Source: Batillaria attramentaria (lineage: Eukaryota; Mollusca; Gastropoda; Batillariidae). From it: a stretch of 64,000 nucleotides of DNA. Location of the stretch: positions 1,192,001-1,256,000 of the forward strand of contig JACVVK020000150.1 of assembly GCA_018292915.2 (NCBI GenBank), read 5' to 3'. How positions within the stretch are numbered: position 1 is the stretch's first letter; the number at the start of each line of letters is the position of its first letter. The notes beneath the pieces are model-generated. The model saw only the letters and a program-made list of their open reading frames with translations, ran no database searches and was not told the origin of the DNA. This document shows, one piece after another, positions 39,421-61,039 of the stretch. A program made the translations under genes and the position numbers.

Positions 39421-39776
39421 GTCGGTTTAGTTGACGGTAGGCATACATCTTTAGCGTGTTGTTAACAGATTTTCTGGCAGCTTAGAGATCTATAATATTG
39501 CCAAAGACACGGAAAAGAACACGAGGAGATACTGAAATGACGCTTTCCGTCAATATTCCTAACCGGCCGGGCTGTTATGTGGCTGAGACTAAATGGTCGT
39601 GACGTCACAGTGGAAGCAAGCTGTGCGAACCATTATTGTCATCTCGGTGTTTGATGGCCTTTTAGCGGGTAAACTGCCTCAGACTGATTTGGTAGAGGCG
39701 CGATCATGATTATGATAGTGATAGCAGTAACGCGACCGCCAGGTTTAGTGTCGGAAGCATTAATTCAGTGACAGTG

Positions 39777-39946
39777 GGTGGGTGGGTGTTTGGGGGTTTA
39801 ACGTCCTTTTCCACCACATAGGGTGATATCAAAGACGGGGCAACGATGAAAAAGCCAGCACAAATATTTGGCCCCAGCGGCCGGGATCGAACTCACGACC
39901 CGAGCATTAGAAGTCCAACGCTCTACCATTCGGCCACCCCGGCTCC
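39777..39946 (-). mobile_element. tRNA-derived SINE, full length with 12-bp target duplication
   Basis: Best-preserved copy. On the minus strand, GGAGCCGGGGTGGCCGAATG (A box), CTTCTAA loop, GTGAGTTCGATCCC (B box), then the body and the tail TTAAACCCCCAAACACCCAC. TCAGTGACAGTG flanks it exactly at 39765-39776 and 39947-39958, showing LINE-type retroposition. Little divergence from the consensus implies a young insertion. Confidence 0.92.
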
Positions 39947-40007
39947 TCAGTGACAGTGACACGTATTGAAATCTTCATCTGAAGAGAAAGCCTGACGCAG
40001 ACCAATA

Positions 40008-40110
40008 ATAATAATTCTTATATAGTGCGAAATCCCCACCATTGTCTAAGCGCTTTACACTGTGACATTAAGATTAACATGGTTATATAAATTATGAAGA
40101 ACAAAGATAC
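40008..40110. repeat. Dispersed repeat with CTAAGCGCTTTACA core
   Basis: AATAATAATAATTCTTATAT followed by CTAAGCGCTTTACACTGTGA. Same family as the 18640, 40885 and 62625 segments. Confidence 0.5.
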
Positions 40111-40884
40111 AACTTGAAATACATAAATACAACACATGTGAGAGAAACACACCGGCAGAGCGACAACCAGCACATCCGCACGCGCAAAATATCGTACATG
40201 CATGGGGAACACACAAGAGGCAACCAGCACACACACACACACAGAGCCATGCCGCACTGCACCCACACTGGCTATGGGCAGCGGAGACACCACAACTCCC
40301 GCTCTGAGGGATGCAGACAGTTAATCATAGGCAATCATGAATGTGGAACAGATGAGTACTTTCTAGTATCGAGCGTGCGACCAGCGTAACCATAATGCAT
40401 GATGGCGATGATAGCGGCGAAGTTCTGTAACATTACGGAGCCCACAAATGGACCGGCGCGAAGTTTACATATATTACCAGTTCAGGACTCAGACCGGAGA
40501 TAGGTCAGTGACGTGCTGCCTGGTGCACAGCTCGCAGGCCACCTCAGGTTTGAAAAGGATGTTTCGGGCTAAGTTCTCAACTGATTAGTGACACGCTAGA
40601 CATGATCATGCGACACACTAGGTGGACTTCCTCCGGTCCAAGCACTGCCAGCTAAATTGAAACATTTGGGACAAGCTGACGCCATTTTTATTAGCGTTCT
40701 CTCCCACACCCCCTCATCTCTCTCCCTTTCTCTACAACAGCCGGAGTGTCCACTGAGTCGACATAAATATCGACACAGTACTGTCCGGACTCCCTTGTCA
40801 CCGCACTCCGTCTTTCACCATCTCTCAACGCTTCGCCTCAGGTCCAGTTTCCGTAAGTCGTCGTGGTTGTTGTTGTTCTTGTTG

Positions 40885-40965
40885 TTAATAATAATAATAA
40901 TGAGTATTGTATAGGCGCTTCACCCAATTTCTTGAATTGGCTCAAAGCACCGCGAAGTGAACCCA
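40885..40965. repeat. Dispersed repeat, AATAATAATAATGAGTATTG type
   Basis: A triplet-repeat start followed by TATAGGCGCTTCACCC and CAAAGCACCGCG. A diverged relative of the 40008 segment. Confidence 0.4.
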
Positions 40966-41335
40966 ACACGCACGCTCACGTGAATCACACGCATCCTCTC
41001 ACAAACTGGACACGAACACATCACAATCACGTGGTGCAAAGGGCCATTTCAGTTTTGGAATTTAGACTGAATAGCATTACTTTTTTTTTCAAATTTTGTG
41101 GGTTGAACATTTCCAGGGCAGAGGGGGAGGAAGCCGAAGTAGCCGGAGAGAACCTCAGACGTTTTTAGGGGGTTGGGGGTGGGTGGTGGGGGCTGAAACA
41201 CTCCATGGTCATCATTTTGGCCGCCGGGATCCAGACCAAAGGGTCTTCCGATCTCTGCCGGGACGAAGTGCCATTTCAAATTTCAAATAAAAATGCAAAA
41301 TTTGAAGTCTGAAATTTGAGTTAAAATCCTATAAC

Positions 41336-41472
41336 TGATTCAAATCTCGGGTCGTGAGTTCGTATCCCGGCTGGGGCCAAATATTTGTGCTGGCTTTTTA
41401 ATCGTTGCCCCGACTTTGATATCACCCGTATGTGGGTGGAAAATGACGTTAAACCCCCAAACAACCACCCAT
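41336..41472 (+). mobile_element. 5'-truncated tRNA-derived SINE
   Basis: Begins inside the tRNA-like head (TCTCGGGTCGTGAGTTCG, B box present, A box missing) and runs through the tail TTAAACCCCCAAACAACCAC. It ends only about 25 bp before the first recognised lengsin-like codon. Confidence 0.8.
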
Positions 41473-41496
41473 CCCAACCCTTGTGTTCAGACCAAA

Positions 41497-43234
41497 ATGG
41501 CCAGACTGGAAGAGGAGCTGTCTCAGTTCGACTTCGTGCAGTTCACCTTTCCTGATGTTAACGGCATAGCCAGGGGCCGGCTCGTCCCCAGGGACATGAT
41601 CAACCAAGCGTGTCGGGACGGCGTCGGGATTTCCGCAGGTAATTAAGCCGATGTAAACAACTCAAATTCAAATTCAAAAAATACTTTATTGTAGATTAAA
41701 TAACTCAATGCAATTCAGTTCAATTCAGCCACTGTATAAAGTTCTACAATTTAATTGAATTCAATGCAAGTTCCACAATTTTATCGACTCCGTCCAATAA
41801 AAAAAAAGTTATACAGTTCAGTTCAATTTCTAAATTTGTTCAATCCAGAGTTCTACATTATTCAGTTCAATTCATTTCAGTATACTAAAATGTAACTTGT
41901 CATCGAAAGCTGTTCGCAAAAAAAGCGCGGGGAAAAAAAGGGATATCTCTCGCTCGTTTCTTCGGAACAGAACATTGCCGGAGGTTCTCGTGTTGAATGG
42001 ATACTTGGCCCTCTTCACGGTTGGGGAAAGGTAAATCAGCGAGGGACAGATAAGCATCCCCCTCATAAAGTTGACCATAAAAATGGAGTCTCTCTTCCCT
42101 ACGACCGTAAGGGTTTGAAACCACCATTGCCTTTTTTAAACTGCCACACACACACAAAAAAAATCCCCTCTCTCATTTGTGTCGTTGCCATTTTTACGCA
42201 CATTACTCTCTGTCCAGGGGCAGGATGGATGAGCTATGGACGCGGAGGCATAGCGACCTTGAACCCAGAATACTCCAGGTACCCTAACGGTTACTTACGC
42301 CCCTTGCCTTCCACTTGTCGCCCCCTAGCATGGTGCAGCGGCCCCGGCCGACGCATCGGTCACGTGATGTGTCAAATGGAGATCAAGGGCAAGATCTGGG
42401 AGGCCTGTCCCCGCCGAGCGGCAGAACGTCAGCTGGAGCGTCTGGGGAAACTGGGACTAAAGATGAAGTCTGCGTTTGAGATGGAATTCGTGGTATTCGA
42501 TTCGAAGACCATGGAGCCCTTAGGCGGGAGGGTCACCCCGTACGCTTGTTTTGACATCATGGATCGAAATTTGGAGTTCTACACCGACCTGTACAAGGAG
42601 CTGGCGGACAGCGGACTGGCCATGGAATACCTGTTCCAAGAAAACGAACCCGGGCAGTTCGAGGTCACCATGAAGCCTCTCTTCGGTCTGAGCTCTGCGG
42701 ACGACGCCTTCCTTTTCCGTTACGGGGCGCGCGCCTTCAGCAGTCGGCGAGGCTGCACCACCACGTTCATGGGGCGACCGTTCCACGACTTCGACAGCAG
42801 CGGCCTGCACCTGAACCACTCTCTGTGGACCGAGGATGACCAGGACGTGTTCTTCGACGACAGCGACGCCCAGAAGTTGTCAGGAACAGCTCGTCATTGG
42901 ATCGCAGGTCTGCTGGAACATGCCCCCGCCATTACGGCCTTGTCATGTCCGACCTTCAACTGCTACCACCGCCTCTACAATGGATGCGCTCCGAGCAAGG
43001 TGAATTCTATTTTAAAACGGTCTTGCATGGGGTGCTGGATTTTTTCACCTTTGGCATGTGACATCATCATCATCGCCGTCATCATCACCACCACCGGGAT
43101 AGCCGCATGGTAGAGCGTTAGACTTTCAATGCTCGGGTCGTGAGTTCGAATCCCGGCTGGGGCCAAATATTTGTGCTGGCCTTTTTCTCGTTGCCTCGTC
43201 TTTGATATCACCATATGTGGTGAAAAAGGACGTT

Positions 43235-43308
<74 letters not shown>

Positions 43309-43797
43309 CACCACCACCATGATCGTCATAATTGGTGTCGTCACCATCATCTTTATTATTATCCTCATCACCGTTATCATCATCAGATATACTGGAACCT
43401 GGATGACCGCCTGTGCACCATACGCGTGACGACCAGCAGGACCGGAGCCTTTCTGGAGAACCGGTTGCCTTCCTCAGCCTGTAACCCCTACCTGGCTCTG
43501 GCCGCTACCATTGAGGCCGGCCTGGACGGCGTGGAGCGCAAACTGCTGTGTCCCCCTCCCGGCACCAACGGACAGTCAGAGGATGCGCAGGGTCTGCCGA
43601 GATCCATGGAAGAGGCCCTAGTCTGTCTGGAGAAGGACGTCGTGTTGAAAGAGTCCATTGGGAGTCGACTTGTGGAAGATTACATCGCCGTCAAGAGGGA
43701 GTTTGAAGTCAGATATTTCCAGTCATGCACACCAAGCGACGTGGGTACAGCTGAACGCATTGCGAAGGAGAGAGAACATTATCTGCCGCTGGTGTAG
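41497..43797 (+). CDS. LGSN: Lengsin-like protein of the glutamine synthetase fold
   Basis: Three exons, 41497-41638, 42218-42999 and 43387-43797 (stop TAG), give 1,335 nt and 444 residues with exact phase matches. Early FPDVNGIARGRLVPRD and late CNPYLALAATIEAGLDG match the beta-grasp and catalytic domains of lengsin and type-I-like glutamine synthetases. The acidic pair EME (about residues 135-137), ENEPGQFE (about 189-196), SGLHLNHSLW and the LENRLP glutamate occupy positions of the glutamine synthetase metal and substrate ligands. Catalysis is therefore possible, unlike vertebrate lens lengsin, which is regarded as a non-enzymatic structural protein. The ATG follows a possible acceptor (GTGTTCAG), so an upstream exon may exist. 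Intron 2 holds a SINE and an (AC)n array. Confidence 0.88.
43093..43238 (+). mobile_element. tRNA-derived SINE in intron 2 of the lengsin-like gene
   Basis: GCATGGTAGAGCGTTAGACT (A box), GTCGTGAGTTCGAATCCC (B box, close to the RNA polymerase III consensus), body and GTTAAACAC tail. The tail runs straight into the (AC)n array, so the array probably grew from it. Confidence 0.85.
43239..43307. repeat. (AC)n microsatellite
   Basis: About 68 bp of pure AC fused to the SINE tail, followed by CATCATCAC-type triplets up to the exon 3 acceptor at 43386. Confidence 0.95.
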
Positions 43798-44124
43798 TCA
43801 CGGTATTTTACAATTGTATCGTATGCTTTTGCACACCCGAGGTTGCGAAAGATATACTGAAGCAGCCACAGAGCTTCTAAAGCCTGTACTGTATTTGACA
43901 CATACACACACGGCCTGGAGATCAAGCCTGGCGACAGACACATACGTCCGTTGAGCAGAAAACCCAGATGAAATAGAGAACATTGTACAGCCACTTACCA
44001 CATTCAGTACCGCGCATGAATATCCCACGTTTTTGACTCTTTTTCGGTTTTGGCCCTGTATGCGAAAATCAGGCAAGATTAATGGTTCCTTGACGGTCGT
44101 TACTGCAGCAAACACGAAAATATA

Positions 44125-44276
44125 TAGGTGGGTGTTTAGGAATTAAACGTCTTTTTCCACCATGTACGGGTGATATCAACGACGGAGCAACCAGAAAAAG
44201 GCCAGCAGACATATGTGGCGCCAGCCGGGGTTCGAACTCACGTTCCAACGCTCTATCATTCGGTTATCCCGGCTCC
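44125..44276 (-). mobile_element. Diverged tRNA-derived SINE
   Basis: Reverse-strand head GGAGCCGGGATAACCGAATG, B-box-like GTGAGTTCGAACCCC and tail. It lacks about 20 bp of the anticodon-arm region. No target duplication was seen. Confidence 0.75.
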
Positions 44277-45062
44277 GCATGGACGTGAAGGTCAATGCAT
44301 TGCAGTAATCTGACTTATGATGATAACAATAATCTGAATGTGTGCAATTGTTTGGGTTTTTTTTTAAAAACAGACATACATACTTACATGCATACATGTA
44401 CGTATAGACATATAGACATAAACATATTATTTGCTCACATGTTTAACATGCATACCGCTTGCTGGAACACGATACAACTGTAATTCACATGGTTATCGAC
44501 AGGCATACATGCAGGATTATGCTTTCATGCATGTTATCACACATGTGTGCAATTCTTCATTGTGTCGCCTTCATGCAATGATTGTCATTACTGCAAAGTT
44601 GTCAGCTTACACCTTATAAACTCTCTCTTGATCTTATCTTGACATGACTTCCGCAGTGTCACAATATTCCTGGGATCTGCCAAGGATTTTCATCATGCCC
44701 ACAATGCAATATTCTGTATGGTGTACATGTATGCATTACTATGATTCTTAGTGTGTTTCTGTTGGTGTATGTATCAGTCTGCCTCTTAGCATTTTCTTGT
44801 ACCTCTTTTGATAAGCATGCCTATTTCATGTTTTGTTAACTTTTTTTTTTAAAATCCTGTGCACATTGTGTGTTCAGAGTAGACGTGTTTTAGTGAGTTT
44901 GTGAGTGTGGACTGTGCAGAGAAGTCTTGTGTCCAGCGTGAAAACGAACAATATGAACGGGTTTCCCCTGTGTGTTTTGCCTGTTACATGTTTCATCATT
45001 TCTTCCATCGTTTTCCCGGCTGCAGATCATCTTCATCGTCATCATTATCATCATCATCCCTC

Positions 45063-45068
<6 letters not shown>

Positions 45069-45123
<55 letters not shown>
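45069..45123. repeat. (AC)n microsatellite
   Basis: About 54 bp of pure AC preceded by ATCATC triplets. Confidence 0.95.
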
Positions 45124-45124
<1 letters not shown>

Positions 45125-45239
45125 GTGACAAAATTGTGAAATATCTTCCAGCCCGATGAATTTGGGTTTTTTTGAGTTTTTGTTTGTTTGTTGTTTTTTT
45201 TCCCCCTTTAATGCCAGGTATCTGACCCTTACAAGAATA

Positions 45240-45648
45240 ACTCCTAAGCGCCCACACACAAATAACATCCTGAATCAAAATCGTCACAGCACAAGACAGC
45301 ACTAGACAGCACTATTATGCAACGTCGCGGCCAGCAGTCCGCCCGAGAGACGGCGCAACGTGCCGTCATATTGCATCACACTCCGGCGAGCGGTCGAAGC
45401 TAGCCAGCGCAAGATGACGGCACGTTGCATCACACTCAGTCGGGTGGTAGACTCTAGCCAGACAGCTCGTCTAGTTCGCACCCTCTTGTGAATACGGCGG
45501 TCACTGGCTTGTTCGGGTACTGGCCACGTAATAGCCAACGGCACACCGTTGCCCCAACCACTGGCGGGAGGGCGGTAGACGACAAGAGGCAAGTCCCGTT
45601 ACAACGAGCATGAAACCACATGTGACTGACCGTGAGGGGTGACAGGAG

Positions 45649-45707
<59 letters not shown>

Positions 45708-47118
45708 CGCGCTTTTTGACTGTTTCTTGCTCACTTTATTGTTATGGACAATATGTCTGAAGAATTAAAATGTCTGAGTCTGAGTCTCTTTCTCTCTCTC
45801 CCCCCCCCCCCCCCCCCCACATACATACACACACGCAATGCGATCTACTTCTTTATATACCAGATATTTTATAGTACCAGTTTTAGTGTTTGTATTGATT
45901 TGTTGTTGAAAATCAGTTTTTGTTTGTTGTCCCTGTCGTTGTTACCAAGCGATCATTTTTTTATATTTGTATTTTTTTTAAAGCAGTGTTTAAGTGTGGC
46001 CAACATCTCGCAGCCGGTTTATTTCTCTTAATTTGTCGGGCTTTGCGAGCGCAGTGTTTGGCCCGTTGCGCCTGTTTTTTGTTGTTGTTGTTGTTGTTGT
46101 TTTTTTTTTTTTCTCCGCTCTGCTGATACCAGACTCGGCATATCCCGTTAGACAGTAAGCTACTGGAACTTGCACATCGGTAGGGACCGTCGCGAGCCGG
46201 TAGCACTCCACGGCCGAGTTGAGTGGCAATACGAGATGGAGAGAGACTGATTATGTAATCTGCGTAACCCGTTAGACGGTGAGCTACAGGACTTTGCTCA
46301 GCGGCGAGGCGCCGTTGCGAGCCAGTCAGTTCAATACACAAAACTGCCCTGAGCAAGCCAAGGGATTATGAGAGATTATGCAACCTACTGCGCGCTGTGC
46401 GTCGCCGGGGGGGGGGGGGGGGGGGGGGGGACGGAAACGGGCATCGCTGAGAGTGCCCACGCCTTGCGTAATAGTGCTGTGGAGTGCTGTCTAGTGCTGT
46501 AGTGCTGTTTAGTGCTGTCGTGACCACACACGAATCACATCCTGAATCAAAATCGTCACAACACAAGACAGCACTAGACAGCATTATTATGCAACCTCGA
46601 GGCCAGCAGTCTGCCCGAGAGACAGCGTAACGTGCCGTCATGTTGCATCACACTCCGGCGAGCGGTCAACGCTAGCCAGACAGCTCAGTGATTTCGCACC
46701 CTCTTGTGAATACCGAGGTCACTCCTAGTGGGGTATTGGCCACGTAATAGCTAACGGCACACTCAGTCGGACCCCCTTACAACTTGCCCCAAGCACTTCC
46801 CACTGGCGTGAGGGCGGTAGACAACAAGAGACAAGTCCCGTTACAACGAGCATGAAACCACATGTGACGTACTCACAGCCGTATTTATAAGCCATACACA
46901 AGACTGCCCTGAGCAGGCAAAGGGATTATGAGAGATTATGCAATTTACCGCGGGCTGTGCGTCGTCGGGGGAGGAAAACGGGCCTCCCTGAGAGTGCCCA
47001 CGCCTTGCGTAATTGTGCTGTCTAGTGCTGTTTAGTGGTCCCGTGAGTTTTTGCAAGTCTTGTCATATAGTGTGGGCGGGAAGGGGGGCGGGAGGGAGGG
47101 CTGTGGACAGTTTGGAGT
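45240..47118. mobile_element. TA-flanked inverted-repeat DNA element (parent of the 26347 MITE)
   Basis: Left ACTCCTAAGCGCCCACAC and right CTGTGGACAGTTTGGAGT are related inverted ends, bounded by TA. Internal blocks repeat: the GACAGCACTAGACAGCA block near 45293 and 46566, the CACGCCTTGCGTAAT block near 46459 and 46999, and the ACAACGAGCATGAAACCACA block near 45600 and 46840. It may be two nested copies. It contains (GT)n at 45652-45700, poly(C) near 45801-45818 and poly(G) near 46408-46430. No transposase was recognised. Confidence 0.65.
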
Positions 47119-47944
47119 TAAACGATGTATTCTGGTGACCAGAGGTCAAGGTATAGTGGATTTCTTACTTCGGGCCCCGTACTTTCATTTTTATGGCATG
47201 TTTGATCATTGAAACGCTAAGCCACCACGAATCGAGATGTTCCTCTTTACGTGATCTAAAAGAAACGTGATTACTCTTTCAGTTGGGACGCAGAAATATT
47301 GCATATCTGCACATTTAGGTGATGCGAGAGCAAACATCTAGAGAAACCCTGCCTCTCCCCATCCCGGCCCAACCCCCCCCCCCCACCCCCGGGGGATACA
47401 TCACCTACTTTTTCAGAAAGCCCATGACATAAAAAGATGAAATATGCGTGTTTGCCCAGTCTAAACAATGAGCAATGCATGGGTCATGCATTAACGGGAC
47501 TAGGCTAGTCTGAGACTTACCTCCGGTTTAAAACTTATTACAGAAAACGTAAATTAATTAGAGATGTCTTGGTTAGCAATGGTTCAGCAGCTCCCTTAAC
47601 AACCAACCATCAAAAAACACATCACGATAGGGCTCAAAGAAGGAAAACTGGACCATATTTTGGACCGGAATTTTGCTCCCGCACTGAGGACTTTAATATA
47701 CAGATAGTGAATATACGTGCATGCCAGCTAAAAGGGTAATCATTTTCAGAAAACGTGCATTAATTAGAAATATCTTGATTAGTAGCGGTTTAGCAGCTCC
47801 CTGACAAACCATACCCTCAAAATGCAAATATAGGACCCAAAGAAGGAAAAAAACAGTATGCGCCAGTGTTAGACAACTTCTTAGAAAATCTAGAATCTGA
47901 TTCAGTTCCCCCATTCTGCAATGGCAGCAAGTTTCGCCACTGCA

Positions 47945-47998
47945 AAGCACTACGGATGTGGTGGAAAAGGACGTTAAACCCCTAAACACCCACCCATC
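47945..47998 (+). mobile_element. SINE tail fragment
   Basis: ATGTGGTGGAAAAGGACGTT and AAACCCCTAAACACCCACCC match the last 50 bp of the main SINE. Confidence 0.7.
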
Positions 47999-48162
47999 CA
48001 CCACGGAAGTGAATCGTTGAGAGAGACCGGTCGGCAGGTTCAGCCGACAGTGGGGACAAGTTCCATCAGCTGAACTTGGTGACACACTACACTACACTAC
48101 ACTACACCCACTCTTATTATCGGCAGATGTACCAGTTTCAGCAGCATTCCCCTTCTCTCTCC

Positions 48163-48166
<4 letters not shown>

Positions 48167-48214
<48 letters not shown>

Positions 48215-48293
48215 CGGACTGTGTGTGTTCCGGACTCTGTGTGTGTGTGTGTGTGTGGGTGAGTGTGTGTGTGCCGGACTGTGTGTGTGCCGG

Positions 48294-48328
<35 letters not shown>

Positions 48329-48347
48329 CGGACTGTGTGTGTGCCGG

Positions 48348-48407
<60 letters not shown>
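48167..48407. repeat. (GT)n array with interspersed GCCGGACTGTGT motifs
   Basis: About 240 bp of GT dinucleotides interrupted several times by GCCGGACT or TCCGGACTCT. This indicates growth by duplication of a compound unit. A SINE body fragment follows directly. Confidence 0.95.
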
Positions 48408-48500
48408 GGAAGCCAAATATTTGTGCCGGCGTTTTCCTCGTTATCTCCTCTTTGATATCACCCATCTGTGGTGGAAAAGGGCGTTACTGAAACCCGGCCA
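48408..48500 (+). mobile_element. SINE body fragment
   Basis: AGCCAAATATTTGTGCCGGC, TTTGATATCACCCATCTGTG and GTGGAAAAGGGCGTTA match the SINE body. The tRNA head has been replaced by the GT array. Confidence 0.75.
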
Positions 48501-48853
48501 AACATCCACCCATCAACTAATTACCCTCTCTCTTACTCTCTCTCATATGTTCATCATCATCGTATAATTGTTATTACTAAGTCATCATTGTCGTCGTCGT
48601 CTTCACGCAACAGCAGAAGCAACAGCAACAACAACAGCAGCTTCACCCCCGTCCCTCCCACCCCCACACTACCCTCTCTCTAATACAAAAACAGCAACAA
48701 CAACAACAAAACCAAACGGTCAGCTGAGTTGAACGCATGTTCCGATTTTATCCCAAAATGTTATGTATATTTCATAAGTCGACTTTCGTAGGTGTCATTT
48801 GCAACCAGTGGAAATTGTAAAGGAATTACCCACGCTTCAATGACTAACAAGGT

Positions 48854-49574
48854 CGCTTTTAACGTCACTGCTGATTTCCGTCCTGATGTCGGGTATGTAC
48901 TGATTTGCAAAAAGTTGAAGCACTGTCGGTACGTCTAAAATGAACCAAAATTCTTGACAACTTGTTTACAACAACCAAAATAAACAAATAAATAAATAGA
49001 ACCCGATGGTTGACAATGTGGCAAAGGCGGCGAGGTTCCCTTACATCACTACAACAAGAAGTTACCTTGACTGTAATGAAACAGAACCGGAGTGCCCTTA
49101 CAGCATTAATGAGACAAAAAGGTACGCCGATACGCATACAAAGAACGAAGAAGTACTTACTCGTTCTTAATAATACCAAAGATTTTGTCTGTCTTTGCAG
49201 TGACACGGCTGGCCGCTGGAAGAACTCGGGAAATAACAATGATATAATGTCTGTCTGTTGCAGTGACGAGCGGTCAGACCTCCTGTACGTTTGTGGATGA
49301 GTGTCAGGAAAAGTTTCAGGATGAAGCAAAAGGCATCGGAAATGATCATGCGAAGTACTGCGAGTGAGTTGCCGTAGACATTATCCCACTGAGCTATTAC
49401 TTGAATTTGTTCGCCAAACATAGATTGATTGTTTCCTTGCGTACAGTGTCAATGTCCAGCTGATTTTCGTGGGAGTACACTTTCTAACACAAGAACTCAC
49501 ATTCGACATCCGTTTCCAAGTTCTGATATCGCTAACCCACCTTTACCCCAACCGGGGTAGCTTCTGTGCGTAGT

Positions 49575-49655
<81 letters not shown>

Positions 49656-49813
49656 TTGTTTGTATTAATATTCTAAACTGGCGGATTGCAGGTTGCAGAG
49701 ACAAGAGTTACTGTGTGCCCAGAATGTTCTCTCGCGGTGTCCCGCAGACACGAGGGCGTTTGCACAGGCGCAGATTCAGAGGATGGAGGCAGAACAACTG
49801 ACAACATGTGACT
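48854..49813 (+). pseudogene. Cassette copy 1: 5'-deleted member of the cysteine-rich family
   Basis: A signal-peptide exon remnant ends at a good donor (TCGGGTATGT, 48891), but its 5' part, including the ATG, is missing. Sequence that in copy 2 lies about 220 bp upstream is joined directly to the exon interior near 48854. In-frame upstream sequence has a stop. Exons A1 (49264-49363) and B1 (49692-49813) remain open and keep all cysteines. They could still be used from another promoter, so pseudogene status rests on the lost start only. (GT)n at 49579-49654 lies between A1 and B1. Confidence 0.65.
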
Positions 49814-50094
49814 GTGAGTTATTTCTCTTTTCACTGATCTCAACAATAACAACAAAATTAAAAGAAGCATTTTTATCAACTACCAGAAAACAGGAAAGAA
49901 GATCAACATCAAACAGAACTGAGAATACACATACGAACAGAAAGCATATCAAGAGAAAAAGCCCAGATAATTGATCAACGCCTGCAGGACATGCACAGTA
50001 ACTGACGGACAAGATCATATTACAACAAAAAAAAAACATAAAAAACAACCAAACGCTATGGTAAAAAAAGAACAATAACCATTTCTACTTCTTG

Positions 50095-50345
50095 CTTTTC
50101 CGTTCAAGCTATGGTAGTTTTATGACGTGCAACCTATTCAATAGATGCCAAAAATTATTTCCGACCATTAAAAAAAATTCTCGCTCGTGAGTTTTTGTTC
50201 AGTTGTAAGTGTGAGACTGACAGGCACTGCAAGAAAGGAGGGTGTCAGTCACGTGACAACAGATACAAGCTTGTTGTCTATTCATTTATATCACGCAAAA
50301 TGGTGGGAGAGCAAGCCGCACTTCCTAAGGAGGACCCAAAATAAT
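50095..50345 (+). other. Conserved post-B segment of copy 1 with a possible cysteine-rich exon
   Basis: After GAGTTTTTGTTCAG (possible acceptor) an open frame reads CKCETDRHCKKGGCQS and ends GEQAALPKEDPK before a TAA. It would need entry in phase 2, whereas B exons leave in phase 1. The matching segments at about 55095, 57130 and 59215 lack 4 bp and are frameshifted. It may be a decayed terminal exon or simply non-coding. Confidence 0.25.
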
Positions 50346-50728
50346 AATAATAATGATAATAATAACGAACAATAACTAATCTGCCCCAAGAAAAGAAAGA
50401 ACCCACCCCCCAAAAAAAACAAAAAACAAAAAAACAAACCAAAACAACAACAACCAAAAAAACAAAAACAAAAGCGGTCAGCTGGAGTTGAACGCATGTT
50501 CCGATTTCGTCCAAAAGTTTTACGTATGTTTCATAACTTTCATAGGTGTCATTTGCAACCAATGCAAATTTTAAAGGAAGTGTTTACACATGTTTCAATG
50601 ACTATCAAGGTCGCAGTGCGGCCGGTTGGATTTTGACGCAAGCTAAATATAGACGCTTCAATCGCGAGTAAATCCTTCAGGACATGCGCTTTGCCTGAAA
50701 ACGAGATGAGGTGTGCATGTCTAACATT

Positions 50729-50802
50729 GTCGTCTGCTCCAAGTAGTTACACCAACCAGAGACATACACTCTGTGTGGATAGTCTCTGCACTAACAGACG
50801 AC
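50729..50802 (+). promoter_or_regulatory. Inverted repeat in the presumed 5' UTR of copy 2
   Basis: GTCGTCTG at 50729-50736 and CAGACGAC at 50795-50802 can pair. The same 8-bp arms occur at 63393-63400 and 63431-63438, also just before an ATG, with different loop sequence. ACTGCGGCCAA follows in both, up to ATGGCGCGG. Conservation of the arms rather than the loop suggests an RNA or protein-binding element near the start site. Confidence 0.45.
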
Positions 50803-50814
50803 ACTGCGGCCAAG

Positions 50815-60761
<9,947 letters not shown>

Positions 60762-61039
60762 GTGAGTTATTTCTCTTTTCACTAATCTCAACAACAACAA
60801 CAAAATTCAAAGAAGCATTTTTATCAACTACCAGAAAACAGGAAAGAAAGAAAGAAGATCTACATGAAACGTAATAATAGACACTGACATACAAACAGAA
60901 AGCATATCAAGAGAAAAAGCACAGGAACTTGATCAAAGCAGGACATGCACAGAAACTGATGGACAAAATAATAGTATGGTCGAAAAAAAACTATGGGTAA
61001 AAAAACCTATAACAAACAAACAAACAAACAAACAAACAA

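Noticed and set aside
39777..39946. True tRNA gene suggested by A/B boxes and a CTTCTAA loop
   Set aside because: No complete cloverleaf or acceptor stem; the same head recurs with a shared tail and target duplications, so it is a SINE.
50189..50345. Terminal exon C of the cassette gene ending in GEQAALPKEDPK
   Set aside because: Entry phase does not match exon B, and the other three copies have a 4-bp frameshift. Kept only as a low-confidence segment, not as a gene part.
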